Positions 26,675-35,156 of a stretch of DNA of 64,000 nt are shown one piece after another (the stretch's first letter is position 1; every line of letters begins with the position of its first letter). The notes beneath the pieces were generated by a model. The model made no database searches and was not told the origin of the DNA. It worked only from the letters and a program-made list of their open reading frames with translations. Source of the stretch: an uncultured Clostridia bacterium (GTDB taxonomy: Bacteria; Bacillota; Clostridia; UBA1381). The position numbers were made by a program, and so were the translations under genes. The DNA lies in the NCBI GenBank assembly GCA_947631085.1, contig CANRJY010000003.1:112879-176878 (forward strand), given 5' to 3'.

Positions 26675-27598
26675 ATGAAAAACGCTGTTATAACCGGAGT
26701 GACGGGAATGCTCGGACTGGCGCTCATAAGAGAGCTGACCGCCGAGGGATATACTGTTTACGCCGTAACGCGCGCAAATTCGGCGCGGCGGGAAAATATT
26801 CCGACTCAGGAAAATGTGAAAGTAATAGAATGCGACCTGTCTGAGCTTGGAAATCTGAAAAATTTGATTCCCGAAAAATGCGACGCGTTTTTTCATTTCG
26901 GCTGGGCGGGAACCTTCGGCGCCGAGAGAAACGATATGGAATTGCAGCTGCGCAATATAAATTTTACGCTGGACGCGGTAAAAGCGGCCAAAGACCTGGG
27001 ATGTGAAGTGTTTCTCGGGGCGGGTTCGCAGGCGGAATTCGGACGGCATAATGAGAAAATCTCTCCGTCAACGTCGGCAAATCCGGAAAACGGATATGGT
27101 ATGGCGAAGCTTTGCGCGGGACAGATGTCGCGTTTGGTTTGCGCAGAGCTTGGTATCAGGCATATTTGGTTCAGGATTTTCAGCGTGTACGGCCCATATG
27201 ACGGCGAAAAGACTATGATAATATCGGGCATAAAGCAGCTTCTTGCCGGAAAGCGCCCAAGCTATACAAAGGGCGGGCAGCTTTGGGATTATCTGTACTG
27301 CGACGACGCGGCAAGGGCGTTCCGTCTAGCTGCCGAGCGCGGCAGGGACGGCGCTGTGTATTGCGTCGGAAGCGGCAAAACGCGGCGGCTGAGCGAATAT
27401 ATAGAAATTATACGCGACAGTGTAGACCCGAAAGCCGAAATAGGTATAGGAGATGTGCCGTATGCGGAAAAGCAGGTCATGTATCTGTGCGCGGACATAA
27501 GCTCCCTCAATGAGGACACGGGTTTTGAACCGGAGTATTCCTTCGAGAAGGGAATAGAAAAAACAGTAGAGTGGTGCAAGGAAAAGTATAAAAAATAA
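26675..27598 (+). CDS. NAD(P)-dependent SDR sugar epimerase/reductase
   Basis: 307 residues from ATG 26675, preceded by GCGGAGG; an in-frame upstream ATG at 26651 lies inside the preceding gene. Extended SDR: GVTGMLGLALI (dinucleotide site), FFHFGWAGTFG, GAGSQAEFG (active-site Ser region), and YGMAK with the Tyr and Lys. In the context of rfbFGH it most likely reduces or epimerises C4 of the CDP-3,6-dideoxy-4-keto sugar, as RfbJ or RfbS do, or reduces a branched product as YerF does. Which one cannot be told from the sequence by eye. It ends the rightward operon. Confidence 0.8.
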   Translation: MKNAVITGVTGMLGLALIRELTAEGYTVYAVTRANSARRENIPTQENVKVIECDLSELGNLKNLIPEKCDAFFHFGWAGTFGAERNDMELQLRNINFTLDAVKAAKDLGCEVFLGAGSQAEFGRHNEKISPSTSANPENGYGMAKLCAGQMSRLVCAELGIRHIWFRIFSVYGPYDGEKTMIISGIKQLLAGKRPSYTKGGQLWDYLYCDDAARAFRLAAERGRDGAVYCVGSGKTRRLSEYIEIIRDSVDPKAEIGIGDVPYAEKQVMYLCADISSLNEDTGFEPEYSFEKGIEKTVEWCKEKYKK

Positions 27599-27617
27599 CG
27601 GGTTTAAACCCGTTATT
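27594..27617. terminator. bidirectional terminator between the two sugar operons
   Basis: A perfect 24-bp palindrome centred at 27605/27606 with A and T runs outside; it overlaps the end of the SDR gene and abuts the end of the convergent ThDP gene. Confidence 0.85.
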
Positions 27618-27618
27618 T

Positions 27619-29427
27619 TTATTGTTCTGTCGGTTTTATAATCATATTTTCCAGAAGCTCGTCCCTGTCAAGGAAGGGCGCCATGTCCTCAAGCGACGGA
27701 GAAACTATGCGTCCGTCGGGGAGTATCTTTGACGACGATTTCGGCGCAAAGTTTTGATTAGGATCAACTATTGCCTCGCATATGCAAGGGCCCTCACAAT
27801 TAAGAAAACTGTCCAATGTATCATTACAGTTATCCTCGCTGTTAATAGTAAAATATTTAAGACCGAATGCATCGGCAAGCTTGCCAAAATCAGGGAAGGA
27901 AACTCCGCTGGAAGGGTCAATGCCGATAAACGGAGGCTTGAATAAATTTTTCTGCGTCTGTCTTATTGAATGATATCCGTTATTATTCAGAATGATAATC
28001 TTTATATCAAGCTTATTATGAGCTATTGTTGCGAGTTCCTGAATATTCATCATAATACTTCCGTCGCCGTCAATACAGATCGTTCTTTTGCTGTTATTTG
28101 ACACAGCCGCTCCCAAAGCAGCCGGAAGACCATATCCCATGGCGGCACAGCCGGAGTTTGTAAACATACGCTGCCCTTGCTTTATTTTTGATGCCTGAAA
28201 TGTAATAACGCATGCTCCGCCGTTGCCGCATATGATGTGGTCGTCAGGCTTGAGCGCATCAAACAGGTAATCCATGAAAATATACGGATTTATAAGCGAG
28301 CTTTCTCCTGCGGCTTCTCTTGTTGCGGGATATTTTTTGAGTATACGTTTACAATGATTATTCCACTCTATGTGATGCTTTTGCGGAATATAATTTTCAT
28401 TCAGCAGAGCGTTGATGAATTGTTTTACATCGGCGTTTACAGGCATATCGGGGATAACGGTCGGCTTTGAAAGCTCACGCGGATCTATGTCCACGATTAT
28501 CTTATATGCGTTTTTTGCAAAGTTAAAATGATTATATCCTATCATACGGATATTGAGGCGACATCCGAGCGACAAAAGCAGGTCGCAGTTCTGAACCGCA
28601 AAATTACCGGGACGCGTGCCGACAGTACCGGGCATTCCGGAAAAATACTTATTGTCATAAGCTACCGTATCGTTGGCGTTCCATGCCGTCACAACAGGAA
28701 TTTTCAGCTTTTCAAGCAAATTCAGAAGCTCATCTTCCGCATGTCCCAAATGAATGCCGGTACCTGCTAAAATAAGCGGATATTTTGCTTTTGCTATTTT
28801 ATCCAATATTACTTTTGCGGTCTCGCTTGTAACTTTCGGAACGCTCCAAAAACATTCGGATCGCGCATCGAAATGTCTCAGATCGTCAGTGTCAATCTTT
28901 GCGCCTTGAATATCAAGGGGAATATCAAGCCATACAGGGCCTCCTCGTCCGTTCAGCGCAAGATACAGAGCTTTTTCCAAATGATAGGCTATTTCATTTG
29001 GCTCGGTTACCATAACGGCGTATTTTGTCATGTTTTTTACGGAATTTATAATATCAAATTCCTGGTCGCCAAGCTGACGCAGATTTAATTCGGGACATGC
29101 CCATATGGTGGTTTCGCGTTTTACTTGACCGGAAAGAATAAACATAGGTATGGAATCAAGCCATCCTCCCATTACTCCGGTAATGGCATTTGTGCCGCCG
29201 GGGCCGCTTGTGACACATACGGCGGCAAGCTTTCCCGTAAGGCGTGTATATGCTTCGGCAGCAATCGAGCATGCTTGCTCGTGATGGTTGAATATGCAGT
29301 TCAAACCCTTTTGATGACCTATAGCGTCATCCAGGTGCATGGCTCCTCCGCCGGTCACCATGAAGCAATCCGTTATTGCATTATCTACAAGAAATTGAGA
29401 AATATATTCGGAAACCTTTACTTTCAT
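27619..29427 (-). CDS. ThDP-dependent enzyme of the acetolactate-synthase type
   Basis: 602 residues. N-terminal ThDP PYR domain with the catalytic glutamate (Glu 50 in NHHEQACSIAAEAYTR), TSGPGGTNAITGV, a central Rossmann domain, and a C-terminal PP domain with GDGSIMMNIQELATIAHN as the ThDP/Mg site. It is not next to ilvN or other branched-chain amino-acid genes. It is last in a leftward operon facing rfbFGH. Homologues of this family such as YerE add an acetyl unit from pyruvate to a CDP-4-keto-3,6-dideoxy sugar; that role is inferred here from context. Alternatives are a stand-alone 2-keto-acid decarboxylase or ligase for another surface sugar. Confidence 0.85.
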   Translation of the reverse strand: MKVKVSEYISQFLVDNAITDCFMVTGGGAMHLDDAIGHQKGLNCIFNHHEQACSIAAEAYTRLTGKLAAVCVTSGPGGTNAITGVMGGWLDSIPMFILSGQVKRETTIWACPELNLRQLGDQEFDIINSVKNMTKYAVMVTEPNEIAYHLEKALYLALNGRGGPVWLDIPLDIQGAKIDTDDLRHFDARSECFWSVPKVTSETAKVILDKIAKAKYPLILAGTGIHLGHAEDELLNLLEKLKIPVVTAWNANDTVAYDNKYFSGMPGTVGTRPGNFAVQNCDLLLSLGCRLNIRMIGYNHFNFAKNAYKIIVDIDPRELSKPTVIPDMPVNADVKQFINALLNENYIPQKHHIEWNNHCKRILKKYPATREAAGESSLINPYIFMDYLFDALKPDDHIICGNGGACVITFQASKIKQGQRMFTNSGCAAMGYGLPAALGAAVSNNSKRTICIDGDGSIMMNIQELATIAHNKLDIKIIILNNNGYHSIRQTQKNLFKPPFIGIDPSSGVSFPDFGKLADAFGLKYFTINSEDNCNDTLDSFLNCEGPCICEAIVDPNQNFAPKSSSKILPDGRIVSPSLEDMAPFLDRDELLENMIIKPTEQ

Positions 29428-29440
29428 TTTTAATACCCCC

Positions 29441-30094
29441 TTAAATGATGTAGTCTAATATTTCTATAGCTTTTTCGGCGCATCCTACAGCCTTTATTTT
29501 ATCGACATCTTCTTTGTTTTTAAAACCAAATCCAAATGTTACCGCAATAAAATCAACGCCCACCTGCTGAGCACCTATAGCGTCATGGTCTGTGTCGCCA
29601 ACCATGACGATCCTGCTTTTATCGGTGATTCCGCTTTCAGCGATGCATATTTCTATAATGTCCTTCTTCTTAAGCTTGTTTTCGTGGTCGCCTCCGTGCA
29701 TTATATCTATGTATTCATCAAATCTGAAGTGCTTAAGAAGCGTCACGGCATAATCTTCCCGTTTATATGTCGCGATTGCCGAAGTTATGTTATTTTCGGA
29801 AAGTGTTCTTATAACATCGTAAATGCCAGGATACGGTTCGGCCTTTAACAAATCGACATCCTTATATCTGTCGCGGAAAATTGTGGCTATGGTTTGCAGA
29901 ATATCTCCTTTCAGCCCATAGACCCTTGCAAAAGAATCCTGAATAGGCGGGCCTATAAATGTCGCGAGAGTTTTATCGTCTATTTTGTCATAGCCAAGCT
30001 TGTCTATTGTGTATTGAACAGCGGACAGAACGCCGGAAGACGTATCCAAAACAGTGCCGTCAACGTCAAATATTACCAAATCGTATTTACTCAT
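29441..30094 (-). CDS. HAD-superfamily phosphatase
   Basis: 217 residues from ATG 30094, with AGGAGG upstream; the ATG six codons earlier lies inside the aldolase gene. DLVIFDVDGTVLDT carries the nucleophile Asp 10 and the acid/base Asp 12, followed by a helical cap. IATYKREDY supplies motif II, the KKK segment near residue 150 motif III, and MVGDTDHDAIGAQ motif IV. The layout is that of phosphoglycolate phosphatase (Gph)-like enzymes. Its position between an aldolase and a ThDP enzyme suggests dephosphorylation of an intermediate of that pathway. The exact substrate cannot be assigned. Confidence 0.88.
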   Translation of the reverse strand: MSKYDLVIFDVDGTVLDTSSGVLSAVQYTIDKLGYDKIDDKTLATFIGPPIQDSFARVYGLKGDILQTIATIFRDRYKDVDLLKAEPYPGIYDVIRTLSENNITSAIATYKREDYAVTLLKHFRFDEYIDIMHGGDHENKLKKKDIIEICIAESGITDKSRIVMVGDTDHDAIGAQQVGVDFIAVTFGFGFKNKEDVDKIKAVGCAEKAIEILDYII

Positions 30095-30095
30095 T

Positions 30096-31694
30096 TTATT
30101 CCTCCTGTGCATAAACAGAGTCCGTTAAAAATCTTACTGTCAGTTTATCGGAAATTTCCTTTAGAAAATTTTTTGTATAACCGTTCAGATATTCTGCTTT
30201 GTCTTTTATAAAATCATATTCCATACTGCTGTTGAAATAATTGGGCGATTTACTCGTGTAACCGTCGAAGCCGGCGAGCGTGACATCGCTGACGTCTATG
30301 CTTATAAGGGTTTTCAACAGCATAATGAGAGAATTATCTATAATTTCAGCAGTTTCATCTATAAGGGTGCTGAAATTAAGAACATATTTGAATGCATCCT
30401 TATAGGTTCCGGTTACGTTTGACGTGGCAATAATATTATAGTGCTTGTGATGAAGCTTTGCAGCAAGCTGAACATATCTCTTTGAGTTGCTGAGAAAGAT
30501 ATAGTCAGGCTCGATGTAGCTCGGAATATAGTTTATTGAAATTACGGTAAGCGATTCATCCTTTATATGTTTTTCGATTTTGTCTTTTTGAGTTTGCATT
30601 GTTGTTCCGGGGCCGACAATCAATATCTTTTTACCGTCGAGTTCATTTTTAAGCTGCTTTCTGACAGAGCTGTCATTAATATCATTTACTTGATATTCAA
30701 AATACAATTTTTCGATACAGCGTTTATCGAAAAGCAGTTTTGTTTCGCCTTCCAGTTTTTTCAATATTTCATTTATGGATTTTACCGACAGTGTACGCTT
30801 TTCCATGAGGTATGCCACATAATTGGGGTGGCAGTCGTTAGATGCCGCAAGATAATAGAACATATTGTAACCCCATGTGGACGGTTGATAAAATTGTGAT
30901 ATATTTACATCGACCGCCTCAAGAATCTGGCTTATATGATAATGTTTGCCGAGAGAATGATTCATGTACATCGCAATAAGTTCAATAGGCGTGTTGCCGG
31001 CGCTTTTTCCCATACCGTATATGCTTCCGTCAACCATAAGAGTGCGGTCTATTTTGTTAGATAATAATGAGATACAGTTTGCATAACCCATTTGGAAATT
31101 ATTATGGGCATGATAGCCTATTGTTATTTCCGGAAGCAGTTCGGCATTGAGCAAATCAAAATAATGTTTAAGATTATCCTGATGCATCAAGCCATAGGTA
31201 TCAACCATAGATACGGCGAAGGGTTTTGCGATATTTACCAGTCTTATCAAATCTCTCATTTCTTCGTCACTGTAGCTTGTGACAGATACTAACTGGACAA
31301 AAACCTTATATCCGAGCGTTTTTATTTCCTTGCAGAAATCTACGGCTTCTTTGCGAAGATGCTTTTTGAAAATAACTCTTATGCCGTCAAGAATGGATTC
31401 CTTGCAAGGTCTGATATTTTCAAGACTGCATGTGCCATAGTCTATCATTCCGACAAGCATTGAATTTTTCCTTTCGGGAGTACCGTATATTTTCTCCATA
31501 CAATCCGTGTTTGGCATAATGCTGTGGTTAATATCAAAGCTTCTGCGCTCGTCAAGAAAACCCAATTCTATAACGTCTATACCCGCATCAACAAGGCGCT
31601 CATATATGTTTATAAGATTATCGTGTCCAAAATTCCAGTCATTTACATAGCCGCCGTCGCGAAGCGTACAGTCAAGAAGCATAACTTTTCCCAT
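30096..31694 (-). CDS. DRE-TIM aldolase domain fused to an extra C-terminal domain
   Basis: 532 residues. Residues 1-300 are an HMG-CoA-lyase/4-hydroxy-2-oxovalerate-aldolase-type TIM barrel: LLDCTLRDGGYVNDWNFG carries the metal Asp and catalytic Arg, DVIELGFLDERR follows, and IGYHAHNNFQMGYANC carries the metal-binding His pair. After a helical section, residues 345-532 form another alpha/beta domain beginning GKKILIVGPGTTMQTQKDKI, with SINYIPSYIEPDYIFLSN, somewhat like DUF115 or GT42-type Rossmann domains. The fusion suggests an aldolase working on a glycan precursor with a second activity. The ribosome site lies just upstream of ATG 31694. Confidence 0.8.
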   Translation of the reverse strand: MGKVMLLDCTLRDGGYVNDWNFGHDNLINIYERLVDAGIDVIELGFLDERRSFDINHSIMPNTDCMEKIYGTPERKNSMLVGMIDYGTCSLENIRPCKESILDGIRVIFKKHLRKEAVDFCKEIKTLGYKVFVQLVSVTSYSDEEMRDLIRLVNIAKPFAVSMVDTYGLMHQDNLKHYFDLLNAELLPEITIGYHAHNNFQMGYANCISLLSNKIDRTLMVDGSIYGMGKSAGNTPIELIAMYMNHSLGKHYHISQILEAVDVNISQFYQPSTWGYNMFYYLAASNDCHPNYVAYLMEKRTLSVKSINEILKKLEGETKLLFDKRCIEKLYFEYQVNDINDSSVRKQLKNELDGKKILIVGPGTTMQTQKDKIEKHIKDESLTVISINYIPSYIEPDYIFLSNSKRYVQLAAKLHHKHYNIIATSNVTGTYKDAFKYVLNFSTLIDETAEIIDNSLIMLLKTLISIDVSDVTLAGFDGYTSKSPNYFNSSMEYDFIKDKAEYLNGYTKNFLKEISDKLTVRFLTDSVYAQEE

Positions 31695-31721
31695 GATAAA
31701 ACCTCCGTATATTTATAATAA

Positions 31722-33281
31722 TTATTTTTTGCAAAAATATTTGTAAAAAACAGATTGTTGATAATCTTTAGCTATAAAATTATTTTTACTCATGTTCTGC
31801 AGTGATTCCTTATCGGCGCTGTATCCTATGATTTCGCTGTAGGGCGTGCTTATTGTTTTTAAAAATTCGCGCTTGATCTCCGTGCAGGGTGTGACGGAAC
31901 CTATCATAAATATTATAAGCGCGGCGGATAAAAGCCTTTTGTGTGATAAACAGCTGCTTAAACTGCCGTATTCACCCCATTCGGGGAGTTCTTTTATTAC
32001 TGTCTGCATAAATGTTACGCAGACGTACAAAAGCCCCGGAATTGAAGCACGCATCGCAAAATCGGAGGATTTGCCCATCTGATACAGAGGGATGATAAAA
32101 AGTGAAATTATCACGCATTTAAGTACAAAATCAAGCTTTTTCCGTCTGTGGATAATTAATATATATATATATAATTCCAGGAACATGAACAATATATAAT
32201 TCTCCAAAAAGCTTAAAAGACCTTTCAGGTCGGCTTTTGCTATGGGCTTTGTCAATGAATCCGTCATTCTGAATCCTGCACCCGTATCGCTCGATACAAT
32301 GGCATTGGACGTATAGTAGAAAATATATATCGGCACAATGGCTATCAGCATAACAATATTTTGAGCCGACAAAATATCCTTGAAAAAATCGGACACTTTA
32401 TGGGTTTTTACAGCCTTGATAAATGCCGACAATGCCTTGAATAAGCAGATAAGGAATATACCCACAAACGGAAAAGGACCGTAGGGGAAAGCGAGAATAC
32501 CCAAAACGGCAATATTTTTAAGCCTTTTTTCATTCATGATACACAGAGTGAGTATCCACGGGACAATTACCTGATTGTAGACCCAGTAAAGCTGGGTTGT
32601 ATTTGAGCTAAACTGAAACCATTTTGCCCACCATTCAATATGCATTGAATTATTTATTGCATTGAGATTTTTTTTGTAAAGTATACCTATAATATCAAGG
32701 CCGCTGAAGAAGATGAACAGGGCGACCGCGAAAAATATATGCTGTTTTTTACCGGTATTTGTAATCATTGTGACAAGAACAAGCACTACAAAACAGCCCA
32801 GGCTGCTCCAAAGCAGCAGAGCTATATTTCCGGTAATATATCCCGCGAAGGCAGAGCCCGACAGGGTGAATACAAGTTTACCCATTACCGCCGGAAGCAT
32901 CCAATGCGCTATATAGTACGACAGCATCGATGTGCCGTCATCATACGTCACCGGCCATTCGTGCGTGATCAGATCCCTGAAAATGGCGTTGCGCCACATA
33001 TGGTCCTCCGACTGGTGTACAAACGAGCCCTGCCCCGACATAAGGCACCATATAAAAGCGATAAGAGCGAGTACAATGAGCTGCCGCTTTGTCAGGGTTA
33101 CGGACATAAAATTTCCGTCGCGGTGAGACGAGTTCTTTATAAAGAAATAAACCGCGGCTATGGAAATAGCCGTGAGTATGACCGCGCTTACTATGTTAAG
33201 ATACCCGAAAAAAAATATAGCTATAGGCAATACAGCATATAAAACCGCAAATATTTTAAGATTTCTGTATCCGATTTTCAT
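31722..33281 (-). CDS. polytopic membrane protein, probable glycosyltransferase or polymerase
   Basis: 519 residues with about ten hydrophobic segments starting at residue 10 (LKIFAVLYAVLPIAIFFFGY). A loop between the second and third segments carries HQSEDHMWRNAIFRDLITHE and YDDGTSMLSYYIAHWMLPA, the acidic first outer loop arrangement of GT-C-fold membrane glycosyltransferases. No named family is certain. It is the first gene after the promoter of this leftward operon, 27 bp before the aldolase. A lipid-linked sugar donor and a surface glycan acceptor are inferred. The DNA is clearly AT-richer than the tgt or recG regions. Confidence 0.65.
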   Translation of the reverse strand: MKIGYRNLKIFAVLYAVLPIAIFFFGYLNIVSAVILTAISIAAVYFFIKNSSHRDGNFMSVTLTKRQLIVLALIAFIWCLMSGQGSFVHQSEDHMWRNAIFRDLITHEWPVTYDDGTSMLSYYIAHWMLPAVMGKLVFTLSGSAFAGYITGNIALLLWSSLGCFVVLVLVTMITNTGKKQHIFFAVALFIFFSGLDIIGILYKKNLNAINNSMHIEWWAKWFQFSSNTTQLYWVYNQVIVPWILTLCIMNEKRLKNIAVLGILAFPYGPFPFVGIFLICLFKALSAFIKAVKTHKVSDFFKDILSAQNIVMLIAIVPIYIFYYTSNAIVSSDTGAGFRMTDSLTKPIAKADLKGLLSFLENYILFMFLELYIYILIIHRRKKLDFVLKCVIISLFIIPLYQMGKSSDFAMRASIPGLLYVCVTFMQTVIKELPEWGEYGSLSSCLSHKRLLSAALIIFMIGSVTPCTEIKREFLKTISTPYSEIIGYSADKESLQNMSKNNFIAKDYQQSVFYKYFCKK

Positions 33282-33317
33282 TTGAACAACCTTCCCATTA
33301 TCGATATATCAGTGAAG

Positions 33318-33346
33318 ATTATATCAAATAAAATCGATTATGTCAA
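33318..33346 (-). promoter_or_regulatory. consensus promoter of the leftward sugar operon
   Basis: Minus strand TTGACA (33346-33341), a 17-bp spacer and TATAAT (33323-33318), 37 bp before the first start codon of the operon running 33281 to 27619. Confidence 0.85.
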
Positions 33347-33372
33347 TATTTTTGGAAATATGCAAAAAAAGT

Positions 33373-34917
33373 TTATACGCTGAAATTGACGGCTACATCT
33401 CGAATGCCGGAGCCGTCGGGTAAACTCACGACGACACTTTCGATAAATTCCTGAACGATAGGAATCGTAAGTTTGTCAATGTGTGTGCGGCGGGATATTA
33501 TGTCCTCGGGATTTTGAGGCGCGCGCATGAGATTTTCCATTTCCGCGTTGATCGCGTCAAGGCGTTTTATGTATTCTTCCTCGGCGCGAAGGTATTCCGC
33601 CTGCGCTTCGCCGTAAATGCCGCTGTCGATTTCGCCGTTCAGATACTTATCGAGCAATTTTTTAAGCTTTTTTCTTGTGCCGTCAAGCTCGGAGCAGATC
33701 GCCGCCCGTCTCCTGTTGCATTGAATTGTCTGCTCGCCGCCGCTCAGATATATGTTTTTCTCTATACAGCTTATATCCGCGTATCGGCTGAACATGGCGT
33801 TCAGCTCGCTCATCAGAAGATTTTCAAGGTAATCGAGCCTTATCCGCCTGCTGTTTTTACATGCTCCCGATGAGGACGCGCGATAGCATCTGAAATATTC
33901 GATGCCGCCCGATTTGCATTTGTGCATCTGCGAGCCGCAAACGCCGCAGAATACCGTTCCCGACAGGGGGTGCTTCGTTCCGCCTGCCGAAGCGCACGCT
34001 CTCCGTCGTCTTGAGCGAATTTCCTCAACTCTGTTCCATAGCTCCTCGCTTATGATTGCCTCGTGCATATGCTCACATTTAAGCCATAGGCTTTCGGGGA
34101 GGTTTTTCTTTTTCTTTGTGCGGAAGTTTACGACGGTGCTTTTATGATTTATAATCGTGCCGCGATAGACCTCGTTTGTCACGAATGAGCGCACGATATC
34201 TCGCGTCCACAGTCCCGTTCCGCCGCGGCGGTCATACATGCCTTCAACATTGTAGCCCTTTTGGCGCTTATATTCCGACGGGATAAGATATCCCCGCTCA
34301 TTGAGGAGCCGAGCCGCAGCCAAATATGTGTATCCGGCGGCGGTCATTTCAAATATCAGTCTTACCGCTTCGGCGGCTTCCTCGTCGATAATCAGGTGAT
34401 TTTTGTTTTGGGGATCCTTTTTGTATCCGTATGGGGGCATCGAACCGAAAAATTGACCCTGCTTCGCTTTTTCGGCGAAGCTGCGGCGTATGTTAGAGGA
34501 GAGCAAATCGAGCTGTTCCTCGTCGAATATTGCGTGAACGCGGCTGTTGAGCTTTGATCCCGCTTTGTCCGTGTCGATATTATCGACGACCGAAACGAAT
34601 CTTATTCCGTTATCGGCGAAAAGATTATGTATGTAGTCCTCTATATATTTACTGTCGCGCGCGAATCGGCTTTGCGTCTTTACGAGAACTATATTGAACC
34701 TTCCCGCGCGCGCGTCCGATATCATTCGCAGAAATTCGGGACGGGAGCGGTTGCTGCCCGACCAGTCCTCGTCGGTATAGTAATCGAAAATGCGCCATCC
34801 GTGCTCGGCTGCGTAGGCGTCGAGAATCATGCGCTGATTTTGAATGCTTTCGCTTTGAGCGCAGCCTTTGCCGCGGTCCTCACGACTCAGACGCATATAA
34901 ACGGCGGCTATTTCCAT
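33373..34917 (-). CDS. large serine recombinase (site-specific integrase)
   Basis: 514 residues. N-terminal resolvase domain: VYMRLSREDRGKGCAQSESI with the catalytic Ser (residue 22 or 24), FNIVLVKTQSRFARDS and the Arg residues around it. Then a recombinase domain (PPYGYKKDPQNKNHLIIDEE, TNEVYRGTIINHKST), a zinc-ribbon domain (FCGVCGSQMHKC and CYRASSSGACKN supply four Cys), and a C-terminal coiled coil with KLLDKYLNGEIDSGIYGE. All domains are present and in frame, so it should be active. It lies next to the right end of the 21.7-kb element and is the obvious candidate for its integration. It overlaps a 50-codon gene upstream by 10 bp. Confidence 0.93.
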   Translation of the reverse strand: MEIAAVYMRLSREDRGKGCAQSESIQNQRMILDAYAAEHGWRIFDYYTDEDWSGSNRSRPEFLRMISDARAGRFNIVLVKTQSRFARDSKYIEDYIHNLFADNGIRFVSVVDNIDTDKAGSKLNSRVHAIFDEEQLDLLSSNIRRSFAEKAKQGQFFGSMPPYGYKKDPQNKNHLIIDEEAAEAVRLIFEMTAAGYTYLAAARLLNERGYLIPSEYKRQKGYNVEGMYDRRGGTGLWTRDIVRSFVTNEVYRGTIINHKSTVVNFRTKKKKNLPESLWLKCEHMHEAIISEELWNRVEEIRSRRRRACASAGGTKHPLSGTVFCGVCGSQMHKCKSGGIEYFRCYRASSSGACKNSRRIRLDYLENLLMSELNAMFSRYADISCIEKNIYLSGGEQTIQCNRRRAAICSELDGTRKKLKKLLDKYLNGEIDSGIYGEAQAEYLRAEEEYIKRLDAINAEMENLMRAPQNPEDIISRRTHIDKLTIPIVQEFIESVVVSLPDGSGIRDVAVNFSV

Positions 34918-35060
34918 GACTTGTCATCTCCGGATATCATTAAGTTTTCGGTCAAATTTATTACGGCGGCAAGCTTTCGGCTTACAACGGCGCTCCTTTG
35001 ATCCTCATCGGCGGTTTTGTAATTGACGGTTACGCGGCAGGCGGTTTTTGGTCGTTTCAT
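34908..35060 (-). CDS. 50-residue companion of the serine recombinase
   Basis: Reads MKRPKTACRVTVNYKTADED on to SVVSRKLAAVINLTEN-like sequence (SAVVSRKLAAVINLTEN) and ends DDKSWK with a TAG inside the recombinase start region. AAAGGATG precedes its ATG at 35060. The 10-bp overlap with the recombinase implies coupled translation. Small basic proteins in this position are common in clostridial serine-recombinase elements; a directionality or expression role is conceivable but unproven. Its start lies about 90 bp from the right attachment core. Confidence 0.7.
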   Translation of the reverse strand: MKRPKTACRVTVNYKTADEDQRSAVVSRKLAAVINLTENLMISGDDKSWK

Positions 35061-35147
35061 TAATATTCACATCCTTTGCACCAGTTTATGAACCGAGAAA
35101 CAAAAAAATGAATATATCGGATAAAATACGGGTCTGTACGGGGTATC

Positions 35148-35156
35148 GGCAACCGA
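35148..35156. repeat. right attachment core (attR)
   Basis: GGCAACCGA, identical to 13437-13445. To its right the interrupted reading frame resumes (CGACAACCCC encoding the end of TDDNP). Confidence 0.75.

Larger units (their letters stand above)
13437..35156. mobile_element. 21.7-kb integrated element with serine recombinase
   Basis: Deleting the DNA between the two GGCAACCGA copies (13437-13445 and 35148-35156; 21,711 bp per unit) restores one uninterrupted reading frame. A large serine recombinase gene and a 50-codon companion lie within 240 bp of the right junction, transcribed inward. Cargo: PL1 pectate lyase, GH51 arabinofuranosidase, XRE regulator, a dideoxysugar operon and a four-gene ThDP/aldolase operon. 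No conjugation, replication or phage structural genes are seen, so it would need another element's transfer system. It is possible that only part entered with the recombinase and the rest was acquired later. Confidence 0.75.

Noticed and set aside
33373..35060. The recombinase as only a small stand-alone insertion unrelated to the 13.4-kb break
   Set aside because: No second pair of core repeats was found around the recombinase alone, whereas the 13,437 and 35,148 cores reconnect one gene in frame. It is kept as an alternative in the element entry.
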